A stretch of DNA of 52,944 bases from Lachnospiraceae bacterium (GTDB lineage Bacteria; Bacillota_A; Clostridia; Lachnospirales; Lachnospiraceae): the NCBI GenBank assembly GCA_016291475.1, contig JAEEXJ010000006.1, positions 1-52,944 on the forward strand, in the 5' to 3' direction. The translations under genes and the position numbers were made by a program. Within the stretch, counting starts at the first letter, position 1. The number at the start of each line of letters is the position of its first letter. The notes beneath the pieces are model-generated. The model saw only the letters and a list, made by a program, of their open reading frames with translations, was not told the origin of the DNA and made no database searches. Of the stretch, positions 24,950 to 33,111 are shown one piece after another.

Positions 24950-25669
24950 ATGAGAATCTTACTTACAAATGATGACGGAATACATGCTCATGGTCTGGAG
25001 AGGCTTGCAAAGGCGGCTCTTAAATACGGTGAAGTCTGGATCGTTGCTCCCGCAGAAGAGAGAAGTGCCGCAAGTCACAGCGTAACTTTAAGAGATCATC
25101 TGGACGTATATCCGATCAAGGATTATCCGGTAAAAGGCGTTAAGGCTTTTTCGTGTTCCGGAATGCCGGTTGACTGCGTGAGGGTAGGGAGCCTCAGTGT
25201 GATGCCGGAGAAACCTGATGTGGTTTTATCTGGTATCAATAACGGATTTAACATGGCTTCGGATCTTCAATATTCGGCAACGGTTGGTGCTGCATTCGAA
25301 GGAGCATTTCAGGAATTTCACTCGGTAGCGATTTCTGAAGCATTTAACGGACCTCATGATGTTACGGATCATTATCTTCCGGAGATACTTGATAAGATCA
25401 TATATGAACCTTTTACACCGGGGCATATATATAATGTTAATTTCCCCGACTGTAAACTTTCGGAATGCAAAGGAATCCTGTATGACAGGAAGGTTTCGAA
25501 GGGAATGTTTTTCAAGGACAGATATAACGAGATGGAGAAGCTTGAAAACGGCGGCATAAGGTACATGATAGAAGGTATCTTAACTCCTTCCGCCGAAGAG
25601 GGAACGGATTACAAAGCCATTCTTGATCATTATGTTTCCGTAGGTATTGCCAACAATATAGGATACTGA
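24950..25669 (+). CDS. surE: 5'-nucleotidase SurE
   Basis: SurE is a metal-dependent phosphatase acting on nucleoside monophosphates. The N-terminal MRILLTNDDGIHAHGL carries the Asp-Asp metal ligands, and VAPAEERSAASHSVTL, SGMPVDCVRVG and VLSGINNGFNMASDLQYSATVGAAFEG complete the active-site signature. An in-frame ATG at 24938 exists, but 24950 gives the standard family N-terminus and the common 239-aa length. Confidence 0.92.
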   Translation: MRILLTNDDGIHAHGLERLAKAALKYGEVWIVAPAEERSAASHSVTLRDHLDVYPIKDYPVKGVKAFSCSGMPVDCVRVGSLSVMPEKPDVVLSGINNGFNMASDLQYSATVGAAFEGAFQEFHSVAISEAFNGPHDVTDHYLPEILDKIIYEPFTPGHIYNVNFPDCKLSECKGILYDRKVSKGMFFKDRYNEMEKLENGGIRYMIEGILTPSAEEGTDYKAILDHYVSVGIANNIGY

Positions 25670-25769
25670 GCTGCATCTTACACCCGAAAAATGCATTTTA
25701 CGGCCTGTTTCCGCAAATCTCGATCTGTAAATGATATATTCGCTTCAACAAAGAATCACGGAGGCGAAT

Positions 25770-27128
25770 ATGGAAAAATTATTATTTGTTGTTTTACTTA
25801 TCACAGAGATCGTGACCTCGATACGTCAGATAGCCGCTCGTGTATCCAAGAGGGAGTGGTCGAAGGAAAGAGGCATCACAAATGCAATGGAGTTGTTCCT
25901 CTTCCTGCTTATGCTGCTTCTGCCGGGGATAGATCTTTCAATCCGGTTTAGAGTGCTGTTTGTACTGTTGATCATAAGACTTATCCTGTCCGGAATTGTA
26001 ATTCTGATCTGCAGGAAAAATGAAAACAGGAAAAAACCTGCCGCGATCGTTTCGGGAACTGCCTTTGGAATGATCCTGATCGGAATGAGTATGATACCCG
26101 CTTTTATATTTGCCGATTATTCGGGAAGGCCTGTAAGCGGTCCTTATGCCGTGGCACAGGGCAGGGCGATACTTATCGATAATAGCAGATCGGAAGTAAA
26201 TGAAACCGATGGTTCATTCAGAGAAGTTCCCGTCTATTTCTTCTATCCGGAATGCATGGATGAACTCGATCCTGAGTCACTTCCTCTTGTAATGTTTAGT
26301 CACGGTGCATTCGGATATTATGAGAGCAATGCATCAACATATCTGGAGCTTGCTTCCAACGGATACATTGTAGTAAGTATCGAACATCCTTATCATTCAC
26401 TGTTTACCAAAGACACAAACGGAAAGATCATCACGGTAGATCCGGAGTTTTTTAACAGTGCCTTGGAAGTGGGCGCCAGGAGTGAGGCAGAGGTTTACGA
26501 GATCACATCCGAATGGATGGATATCAGGGAAGCAGATATGAACTTCGCACTTGATACCATCGTCGATTCTGCTAAGACCGGTAAGATCGGTGACGAATGG
26601 TATCTGACTGATACAAGCGAGGAAGAAATCTTAAATATTCTTAGAATCACAGATACCGATAAGATCGGACTTATGGGTCATTCCCTTGGCGGAGCAACTG
26701 CGGTCACGGTAGGAAGAAGAGATGATGTATCCGCAGTCATTGATTTTGACGGAACAATGCTAGGTGAAGAGACAGGATTTGAGAACGGCAACATAATTGT
26801 TAATCCCGAATCGTACGATACACCGATACTGTGTTTTGATTCCGAATCCCATCATGCCGACAGAGTGATGGCAGAGGAAACCGGATATATATATTCCAAT
26901 AACGTGATAATGGATAATGCTGCGGAAGGTTATTCTGTTTATTTTGAGGGAACCGCACATATGAACTTTACGGATCTTCCGCTTTTTTCACCGGTAATAG
27001 CGAAGAGCCTCGGAATGGGTGACAGAGATCCCGCAGAGTGTATAGATAAGATTAATTCCATAACTCTTAAGTTCTTTGATCATTACTTAAAGGGCATCGG
27101 AGATTTTGAAGTTGATGAAAAATACTGA
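25770..27128 (+). CDS. Membrane-anchored alpha/beta hydrolase (PAF acetylhydrolase-like)
   Basis: A 452-aa protein with about four membrane helices in the first ~120 residues (MEKLLFVVLLI, LFLFLLMLLLPGI, VLFVLLIIRLILS, FGMILIGMSMIPAFIF) and a large alpha/beta hydrolase domain. The nucleophile elbow is GHSLGG with S305. The oxyanion region is MFSHGAFGYYESN and a late His lies in EGTAHMNF. The layout VPVYFFYP...MFSHG resembles platelet-activating-factor acetylhydrolase-type esterases. ATG 25770 follows SD GGAGG; the frame is open from 25731. The 3' end overlaps the LytTR gene. Confidence 0.75.
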   Translation: MEKLLFVVLLITEIVTSIRQIAARVSKREWSKERGITNAMELFLFLLMLLLPGIDLSIRFRVLFVLLIIRLILSGIVILICRKNENRKKPAAIVSGTAFGMILIGMSMIPAFIFADYSGRPVSGPYAVAQGRAILIDNSRSEVNETDGSFREVPVYFFYPECMDELDPESLPLVMFSHGAFGYYESNASTYLELASNGYIVVSIEHPYHSLFTKDTNGKIITVDPEFFNSALEVGARSEAEVYEITSEWMDIREADMNFALDTIVDSAKTGKIGDEWYLTDTSEEEILNILRITDTDKIGLMGHSLGGATAVTVGRRDDVSAVIDFDGTMLGEETGFENGNIIVNPESYDTPILCFDSESHHADRVMAEETGYIYSNNVIMDNAAEGYSVYFEGTAHMNFTDLPLFSPVIAKSLGMGDRDPAECIDKINSITLKFFDHYLKGIGDFEVDEKY

Positions 27129-27573
27129 TAAGCCTATGGATGTTGAGGTGAAACTGATTCATCCGGATGAAAATGAATATGTGGAGATCGGATGCCACAA
27201 GGTTGATGAGAGAATCGATGAGATAACAAGATTCATCAAATCCAGACAGGGAAATCTTGAAGGATATACGGAGGGGGATATGTACAGCATTCCCATCGCG
27301 GATGTGTACTATATCGAATCCGTTGATGACAGAACATTTCTGTATCTGGAAAAAGATACCTACGAATCAAAAAAGCGATTGTATGAACTTGAGAAGGTTA
27401 CGGATCCTTTTCATTTCATAAGGATTTCTAAATCGATCATCGTAAATCTGATGAAAGTGGATTCCATCAAGCCGGCACTTAACGGAAGATTTCTATGTAA
27501 TCTGAAAAACGGTGAAGAAGTGATCATATCCAGAAAATATGTGCAGGGACTGAAGGATAAACTAAGGGGATGA
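27115..27573 (+). CDS. LytTR domain DNA-binding protein
   Basis: A 152-aa stand-alone LytTR regulator. The segment IPIADVYYIESVDDRTFLYLEKDTYESKKRLYELE and FHFIRISKSIIVNLMKVDSIKP...ISRKYVQGLKDKL match the LytTR DNA-binding fold; there is no receiver domain. ATG 27115 lies inside the 3' end of the hydrolase gene (14-nt overlap). The downstream neighbour is a DUF3021 membrane protein, a known pairing in which the membrane protein probably controls the regulator. Confidence 0.88.
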   Translation: MKNTDKPMDVEVKLIHPDENEYVEIGCHKVDERIDEITRFIKSRQGNLEGYTEGDMYSIPIADVYYIESVDDRTFLYLEKDTYESKKRLYELEKVTDPFHFIRISKSIIVNLMKVDSIKPALNGRFLCNLKNGEEVIISRKYVQGLKDKLRG

Positions 27574-27578
27574 TGTAA

Positions 27579-28025
27579 ATGAAGGATTATTGGAAAGATC
27601 ATTTAAAAGAATGCCTCAGAAATTATTTTATAATAGTAACAGGCATTAATCTGGCGGTCTTTATCCTGGGTATGATATTCAGGCCTGATCAGAAGCTGGG
27701 ATATGATGCATTTTTATATCCGATCATATACGGGGCTATCACAAGTATCCCCAATCTCCTGATGGTGGAAAAGAAAGAACCTACCATAAAGCAGGCGATC
27801 TTCAGAGAAATAATCGGAGTGATCCTGATAAGTGCGATACTCCTCACCACAATGTTTGCCGGGATGAAGATAACGGGGGAACTCATAGTCATCGGTTGTG
27901 GTATAGTTGTAAGTGTCATTTGTATCACGGTCCTGGTAAATGTAATATCCTGGATACTTGATTCCAAAAAAGCAGAGAGTCTTACAAACGATCTTGTTGC
28001 TTTTCAGAATAAAATAAACGGATAG
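27579..28025 (+). CDS. DUF3021 family membrane protein
   Basis: A 148-aa protein with four hydrophobic segments (about residues 16-33, 43-58, 79-96 and 105-127) and a short charged tail. Size, topology and position 5 nt after a stand-alone LytTR gene fit DUF3021, inferred to be the membrane partner that inhibits or senses for the LytTR protein. No catalytic motif is visible. Confidence 0.8.
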   Translation: MKDYWKDHLKECLRNYFIIVTGINLAVFILGMIFRPDQKLGYDAFLYPIIYGAITSIPNLLMVEKKEPTIKQAIFREIIGVILISAILLTTMFAGMKITGELIVIGCGIVVSVICITVLVNVISWILDSKKAESLTNDLVAFQNKING

Positions 28026-28038
28026 AAGGTTATCTAAA

Positions 28039-29070
28039 ATGAAATTTGATGAGAAGTATTTTATTAAAACGCTGAAGGAACTTCTTGATATCGATTCGGT
28101 CACAGGCCAGTATCACGAGCTTCAGGATTATCTGGTAAAAGAAGCGGAGAGCCTCGGATTTAAGACAAGCATTCTGAGAAAGGGCGGAGTTCTTATAGAC
28201 CTCGGAGGCAAAGGCGAGGGAAGAGTAATAAGTGCACACGGTGATACCATCGGACTTATGGTTCGTCATATTAATCAGGATGGAACCATAAAGGTATGTC
28301 CCGTGGGCGGATTGCATGCTCATAATTCCGACAGTGAAAATATCCGAATCCATACCAGAAGCGGTAAAGTCATAACCGGTGCGCTTCAGAGAAAGCTCTC
28401 ATCCGTTCATGTTACTCCCGATAAAGCATGGGAAGAATTACCCGGCTTCGATGAGAACATTGTTGCTATTGTTGATGCCGATGTAAAAAATGCGGATGAT
28501 GTGAGAAAACTCGGAGTCGAAGTGGGAGATTATATCGCACTCGATCACAGATTTAAGTATGAGAACGGATATATCAAATCCCGTTTCATTGATGATAAGG
28601 CGCAGGTAGCCGTTCTTCTGGAGATATTAAGGGATATGAAGAAGGAGAAAAAGACTCCCTCTAAGAAGACATATTTCCTTATTCCTTTCCATGAAGAGAT
28701 AGGACTCGGCGGATCATGGCTTCCCGAAAATACAGCAGAATTCCTTGCTGTAGATATCGCCTGCATCGGCCCGGAGCAGACTTCAGATGAGAGGAAGGTT
28801 TCAATCTTCTTCAAGGATTCACGCGCTCCCTACAATTTCGATATGACAAGAGATCTTGAGAAGAAGGCTAAGAAAGCAAAGATCGATTATGTACCCGATA
28901 TCTTCACTCCTCATTACGGAACAGATGCGGACACTTCTCTTTTGGCAGGATATGACATTCGCCATGCCGCCATCGGCCCCGGAACAAGAGCAACACACGG
29001 ATATGAGAGAACCCACATCGATGCTATCCGCGATACATATACACTTGTAGCGGCATATATGTTTGATTGA
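28039..29070 (+). CDS. M42 family metallopeptidase
   Basis: A 343-aa di-metal aminopeptidase of family M42 (glutamyl aminopeptidase/FrvX-like), cytoplasmic. Metal ligands and catalytic residues are visible in ISAHGDTIG, the bridging Asp in FIDDKAQVA, catalytic Glu in PFHEEIGLGG, Asp in AVDIACIGPEQ and the last His in TRATHGYERTH. It starts 13 nt after the DUF3021 stop and its stop overlaps the next ATG (TGATG). Confidence 0.9.
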   Translation: MKFDEKYFIKTLKELLDIDSVTGQYHELQDYLVKEAESLGFKTSILRKGGVLIDLGGKGEGRVISAHGDTIGLMVRHINQDGTIKVCPVGGLHAHNSDSENIRIHTRSGKVITGALQRKLSSVHVTPDKAWEELPGFDENIVAIVDADVKNADDVRKLGVEVGDYIALDHRFKYENGYIKSRFIDDKAQVAVLLEILRDMKKEKKTPSKKTYFLIPFHEEIGLGGSWLPENTAEFLAVDIACIGPEQTSDERKVSIFFKDSRAPYNFDMTRDLEKKAKKAKIDYVPDIFTPHYGTDADTSLLAGYDIRHAAIGPGTRATHGYERTHIDAIRDTYTLVAAYMFD

Positions 29071-29732
29071 TGAAGAAGAGAGATCACAACGGTATCTGTG
29101 AAATATGTTTCAATATCTGCATTGTTATCTTTGCGGGTATCGGAACATGTTTGATGTGGTCAAATACCGATTCCGGGGCGGGACTCATGGCTTCGGGATT
29201 TGCCAATCTCAAATACTTTACGGTTTTGTCCAATCTGTTTTGCGGAATAGTTGCTTTTATCAGGCTTATATTCTTCGCGTTGTCTAAGACATTTTCCGTA
29301 CTGCCAAAGCTTATGGCGGCGTCTGCAACGGGGCTTACATTTCTGATAATTGCAGCATTCCTTCAGCCGCTATATCCCAATCTGAATCTTTATGAAGGTG
29401 GGAATCTGTATTTCCACCGGATAGTTCCTCTGCTGGCCATGGCAGAGTTTTTGATCATTCGGACGCGGGAAAAGATCCTATTTAAATACACATTGTATTC
29501 CGCTTTACTTGCACTTTTGTACGGAACCTATTATCTGGTTAACATTCTGATAAACGGGATCGGAGAATGGCCCGATACAAATGACTGGTACGGATTTTTG
29601 AACTGGGGCTTTCCAATCGGAATTGCGATTTTTGCATTTGTTGTTTTGATGGATTTTGGAATTGCATGTCTGCTCAGGTTCCTGAATAACCTGACCAACA
29701 AGCTTAGGGCGAAAAAGCAGGAGGCGGTATGA
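29070..29732 (+). CDS. Multi-pass membrane protein, possibly Pr6Pr-like
   Basis: A 220-aa protein with six hydrophobic segments and little else. The YFTVLSNLFCGIVAF segment and the overall layout resemble the Pr6Pr family of small membrane proteins, whose function is unknown. The start codon overlaps the M42 stop and the stop overlaps the next start (ATGA), so the three genes are probably translated together. Confidence 0.6.
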   Translation: MKKRDHNGICEICFNICIVIFAGIGTCLMWSNTDSGAGLMASGFANLKYFTVLSNLFCGIVAFIRLIFFALSKTFSVLPKLMAASATGLTFLIIAAFLQPLYPNLNLYEGGNLYFHRIVPLLAMAEFLIIRTREKILFKYTLYSALLALLYGTYYLVNILINGIGEWPDTNDWYGFLNWGFPIGIAIFAFVVLMDFGIACLLRFLNNLTNKLRAKKQEAV

Positions 29733-30280
29733 GAATAGTAACTCAGATAAATGACGAAGATTATATAGCATTTAACAATGCCTATCAGTTTAAATGTGAA
29801 GAAGGCAAAAAAAGACTTACCATGTATATGGTTTTGTTCAGCGTCATGCTTGGAATGAGCGTGCTTCTCATTCTGTTGGATTTATTGAACGGACTGCTTA
29901 ACGGAAAACTTCACTTCTCGGATTTTGTTATGCCGATTTTTATTGCTGTCTATTGTATTTATTTTCTTGTTGCCATTAAATCCAGAATCAGGAAAAAGAT
30001 TCGTAAGAGAGTCGAGAAATACAGGCAGGAAGGAACCTTGCTTTATGATCCCGAGGCAACTATCGATTTTACGGATGAAATGATAATGGAGTATACTCCC
30101 AAATCCACAACCAGAAGAGAGTGGAGTGAGATCAAGAGTATAATTGTCGATGATGAACACTATTACCTGATGCACGGACCAATGCAGGGAATGATCATTC
30201 CCATCAGATGTCTCGGTGCTGAGGCAAATACTTTCTTGCCTTACGTTCAGCAAAGGACAGGACTTGGAGTAATCAAATGA
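29729..30280 (+). CDS. YcxB-like membrane protein
   Basis: A 183-aa protein with an N-terminal soluble stretch, two adjacent membrane helices (about residues 30-52 and 62-84), a basic loop (KSRIRKKIRKRVEKYR) and a C-terminal domain (YTPKSTTRREWSEIKSIIVDDEHYYLM) typical of the YcxB-like family. Function is unknown. It overlaps the preceding gene by 4 nt and is followed by a terminator. Confidence 0.72.
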   Translation: MRIVTQINDEDYIAFNNAYQFKCEEGKKRLTMYMVLFSVMLGMSVLLILLDLLNGLLNGKLHFSDFVMPIFIAVYCIYFLVAIKSRIRKKIRKRVEKYRQEGTLLYDPEATIDFTDEMIMEYTPKSTTRREWSEIKSIIVDDEHYYLMHGPMQGMIIPIRCLGAEANTFLPYVQQRTGLGVIK

Positions 30281-30285
30281 ACATT

Positions 30286-30316
30286 ACGTGGGACCGAAAG
30301 GCCCCACGTTTTATTT
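30286..30316 (+). terminator. Terminator after the YcxB-like gene
   Basis: ACGTGGG-A-CC (30286-30295) pairs with GG-C-CCCACGT (30300-30309) around GAAA with one A-C mismatch, followed by TTTATTTT. Confidence 0.85.
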
Positions 30317-30332
30317 TAAAAAAATTCAGTAT

Positions 30333-30369
30333 TTTGCGGTAAGATTATTCTGTGCTTTGCGGCTATATT
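30333..30369 (+). promoter_or_regulatory. Promoter region with TTTGCGG direct repeats
   Basis: TTTGCGG occurs at 30333-30339 and 30356-30362, 23 bp apart (about two helical turns), just ahead of a TATATT (30364-30369) and the sigma factor gene. The arrangement could be an autoregulatory ECF promoter or an activator site. There is no good -35 for the TATATT. Confidence 0.35.
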
Positions 30370-30395
30370 TATAGAGGGGCATTTGGAGATATCTC

Positions 30396-30953
30396 ATGGA
30401 CGATAAACAGATAATCGAATTGTTTTTCAAAAGGGACGAAGCGGGACTTTCCGAGACACAGGATAAATACGGAAAGTACTGTCTTAAGATCGCAGGAAAT
30501 ATCCTTGAAGATAATGAAGATTCCAAGGAGTGTGTTAACGATGCTCTGGTTACCGTCTGGAATAAGATCCCTCCTCTGATGCCGGTGTCATTAAAAGCTT
30601 TTCTCGGAAAAATAGTCAGAGATATATCACTGAGCAAATACAGGGAAAACCATGCCGGAAAACGTTATAACGCAATGACAGTGATGCTTGACGAATTGGA
30701 AGACTGTATCCCTTCAGGGATCAATATCGAAGCTCAGGCGGAGAAAAGAGAACTGATCGGGCTGGTAAATGACTATCTGGAGGGTATTAAAACCGAGGAC
30801 AGAGTGTTGTTTGTCCGAAGATATTATTTCGGGGAACCGGTTAATGATCTGGCGGAAGAATTCGGATTTTCCGAAAATAAAGTGTCACAGAGACTTTTAA
30901 AGATACGAAGGAAACTAAAAACTTTTGTTGAAAAGGGAGGTTATGAATTATGA
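30396..30953 (+). CDS. ECF-type RNA polymerase sigma factor
   Basis: A 185-aa sigma-70 family protein of group IV. Region 2 spans about residues 8-85 (KDNxxD-like ILEDNEDSKECVNDALVTVWNKIP). Region 4 is near 120-180, with the helix-turn-helix YYFGEPVNDLAEEFGFSENKVSQRLLKIRRKL. It is followed, with a 4-nt overlap, by a gene for a membrane protein with the layout of an anti-sigma factor. Target promoters are unknown. Confidence 0.9.
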   Translation: MDDKQIIELFFKRDEAGLSETQDKYGKYCLKIAGNILEDNEDSKECVNDALVTVWNKIPPLMPVSLKAFLGKIVRDISLSKYRENHAGKRYNAMTVMLDELEDCIPSGINIEAQAEKRELIGLVNDYLEGIKTEDRVLFVRRYYFGEPVNDLAEEFGFSENKVSQRLLKIRRKLKTFVEKGGYEL

Positions 30954-31969
30954 ATTCGGAAGATATGTATAATGTCATATCCGAAATATCTCCTGCCGTT
31001 TTGGATGAAGCAGAAAAATATAAATTTACTAAAGACTATACCCCTTTTAAGATACTAGCGGCAGCCGCTTGTATTCTTTTCCTGATATGCGGATCCATAC
31101 CTGTAATGGCTGCATGTAATAATGAAACTGCTATTCGGATAATGTATATGGTAGTTCCGTCGCTGGCACAAAGGTTACGCCCGGTAGCCATGTCCTGTGA
31201 AAGAAACGGGATCACAATGGAAGTTGTGGGCATGGAACTGGATAACGATAAGGCGAGTGTTTTGGTATCAATGAATGATGCTGAGGGAAGACTCACGGGT
31301 TCCTGTGACCTTTTTGACAGCTACGGGATTCGCACAAACAGCGCATCGGTAGCAGGTGCAGGAATGGCTGAATTTGATGAAGAAACCGGTACGGCATATT
31401 TCCTGATTCAGATCGATCAAATGGGTATACCTATCAAGGAGGGCGATAAGATAGCTTTTTCGGTGGGTGAGATTCTTCCGGGGAAAGAGCATTACGATCT
31501 TGAGATGGATATGATCGATCTGAGCCGTATCCCGGATAATATTGTAATGACTCGGGATTATGAATACCGGGGTGGTGGAGGTCCGGGGCTTGATGGCAAA
31601 AACTTATCGGATATATCTGTAATGGTCACAGACCCTTCCGAGGAGAGACCACTTGCGGATGGTGTGGCTTTAACCGGGTATGGGATCAATGACGGAATCT
31701 TACATGTTCAGATCAGATATACAGATATATTCAATACCGATAATCACGGGTATATATATCTGATCGATCCTAATGGAGAAAAGGTATTATACGATATGTC
31801 AGTTGCATGGTTTGATGAAGACAGAACCGACAGTTATGAGGAATATTTCTTGTGTATCCCCGAAGGTGGATTTGACGGATACAGGATAATGGGTGAATTC
31901 TGGACCTGCAACGACGGTCCCATCGAAGGCCCCTGGTCTGTGACCATCCCTGTAAGTATGTTAGAATGA
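30950..31969 (+). CDS. Probable membrane anti-sigma factor (DUF4179-like)
   Basis: A 339-aa single-span protein: a short cytoplasmic N-terminus (about 35 residues), one membrane helix (FKILAAAACILFLICGSIPVMAA, about 33-55), then a ~280-residue extracytoplasmic domain. This layout and the overlap with the sigma gene (ATGA) match the DUF4179-type anti-sigma proteins of Clostridia. The extracellular part is likely the sensor; the signal is unknown. Confidence 0.75.
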   Translation: MNSEDMYNVISEISPAVLDEAEKYKFTKDYTPFKILAAAACILFLICGSIPVMAACNNETAIRIMYMVVPSLAQRLRPVAMSCERNGITMEVVGMELDNDKASVLVSMNDAEGRLTGSCDLFDSYGIRTNSASVAGAGMAEFDEETGTAYFLIQIDQMGIPIKEGDKIAFSVGEILPGKEHYDLEMDMIDLSRIPDNIVMTRDYEYRGGGGPGLDGKNLSDISVMVTDPSEERPLADGVALTGYGINDGILHVQIRYTDIFNTDNHGYIYLIDPNGEKVLYDMSVAWFDEDRTDSYEEYFLCIPEGGFDGYRIMGEFWTCNDGPIEGPWSVTIPVSMLE

Positions 31970-32035
31970 GTCCACAAGAAATATCAAAAACGAATTCGAG
32001 CCCTGTGATAATCTTTTTCATACAGGAGGAAATGT

Positions 32036-32926
32036 ATGAAGGAGTGGATTGAATTAGCCCAGCAAATGATCGAATGGATCGAAACGCATCCGGATTGCGG
32101 AAGGGTCCTGAATGGCTTGTCTGACGAGATGGGTTATTCACCCTGGTACTGTTCGGTTCTCTTTCACGATGTGACAGGAATGACCATAAAAGCCTATACA
32201 TCGGGAAGGCGCCTGGCCTGCGCCGCTGAAGAGATAAGGGATACTGATGAAAGGATCCTGGATATTGCACTGAAATACGGCTATTCTTCGCAGGAAGCAC
32301 TGTCCAGAGTTTTTAAGCAGCAGTTCGGATGTACACCGGCTGCCTACCGTAAAAATCCGATCCCGATACCCCTCCAAATACATAAAGTTGTTCTGTTTCC
32401 TGACTATTATGAAAAAGAGAGGATAAAGACTATGGAAGAATCAAGACTCGGCATCAGCGTTGAATACATCCCCGCTCATAAATACATGGGAATCTGGGAA
32501 AAGAAAGCATCAAATTACTGTGAATTCTGGGAGCATCATGACTGTGACACCGTATGCGGATATGTGACCAGCATGGATAAGAATGCACACCCCGTTGTCA
32601 CACCTCATACCGCCGGATGGGTAACAGAAAACGGAAAGAGGACCTATTTCTACGGAACAGGTGTAGAGGACGGTTTTACCGGCCCTGTCCCCGAAGGATT
32701 TGAGTTAAGGGAAATTCCCGGAAGCTATTATCTGGTATTTTCCTATCCTTCTTTTGACTATCTGGCTGAAAATGCCGATGTCATGACGGCTGTAGAGAAG
32801 CTTGCGTGGAACTTCGATCCCAGGACCATGGGTTATGAGTGGAATGAGGATGAATGTCCCGATTATCAGCGACATAACCCCGAGAAGCTGGGGTATCAGA
32901 TCCTTAGGCCCGTGAAAAAGATCTGA
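32036..32926 (+). CDS. AraC-family regulator with GyrI-like ligand domain
   Basis: A 296-aa transcription regulator. Residues ~1-110 form the double helix-turn-helix of AraC/XylS proteins (LNGLSDEMGYSPWYCSVLFHDVTG and ILDIALKYGYSSQEALSRVFKQQFGCTPAAYR). Residues ~130-296 look like the GyrI-like/AraC effector-binding domain (VEYIPAHKYMGIW, FYGTGVED, GSYYLVFSYPSF). Such proteins sense hydrophobic or cationic small molecules. SD AGGAGG lies 5 nt before the ATG, and CCTGT (32002-32006) could pair with ACAGG to partly mask it. Confidence 0.88.
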   Translation: MKEWIELAQQMIEWIETHPDCGRVLNGLSDEMGYSPWYCSVLFHDVTGMTIKAYTSGRRLACAAEEIRDTDERILDIALKYGYSSQEALSRVFKQQFGCTPAAYRKNPIPIPLQIHKVVLFPDYYEKERIKTMEESRLGISVEYIPAHKYMGIWEKKASNYCEFWEHHDCDTVCGYVTSMDKNAHPVVTPHTAGWVTENGKRTYFYGTGVEDGFTGPVPEGFELREIPGSYYLVFSYPSFDYLAENADVMTAVEKLAWNFDPRTMGYEWNEDECPDYQRHNPEKLGYQILRPVKKI

Positions 32927-32956
32927 GATGTATAATTAGATAAATAAGAAAAAATG

Positions 32957-32999
32957 ACCCCTTTTGGTGATAATCGTCATCGGAAGGGGTTAATTTTTG
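32957..32999 (+). terminator. Long terminator after the AraC regulator gene
   Basis: The 15-nt arm at 32957-32971, starting ACCCCTT, pairs with the arm ending AAGGGGT at 32990 through several G-T pairs around AATC, followed by TAATTTTTG. The T-rich tail is the start of the 11-bp repeat array. Confidence 0.8.
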
Positions 33000-33039
33000 T
33001 GAATAATTTGTGAACAATTTGTGACCAAATTGATAACAA
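32996..33039 (+). repeat. Four 11-bp direct repeats (TTTGTGAnnAA)
   Basis: Units are TTTGTGAATAA (32996-33006), TTTGTGAACAA (33007-33017), TTTGTGACCAA (33018-33028) and the degenerate ATTGATAACAA (33029-33039). The 11-bp period puts each heptamer on the same DNA face. The array ends 7 bp before the -10 box TATAAT (33047-33052), in place of a -35 element, so it is probably an activator-binding array. Confidence 0.75.
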
Positions 33040-33046
33040 TCTCGTC

Positions 33047-33052
33047 TATAAT
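33047..33052 (+). promoter_or_regulatory. -10 box of the vWA lipoprotein gene
   Basis: A consensus TATAAT lies 60 bp before the start codon at 33112. No -35 box sits at 17 bp (the TTGATA at 33030 is only 11 bp away), which fits an activator-dependent promoter using the upstream repeat array. Confidence 0.6.
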
Positions 33053-33111
33053 AGGTGTGAGGGGACATTGCAGAGATGTTTTCTCTGCTTCCAAAACGAG
33101 GAGGTAATATT

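Noticed and set aside
33030..33052. TTGATA/TATAAT as a standard promoter
   Set aside because: The spacer is only 11 bp, too short. The TTGATA is better read as part of the fourth 11-bp repeat.
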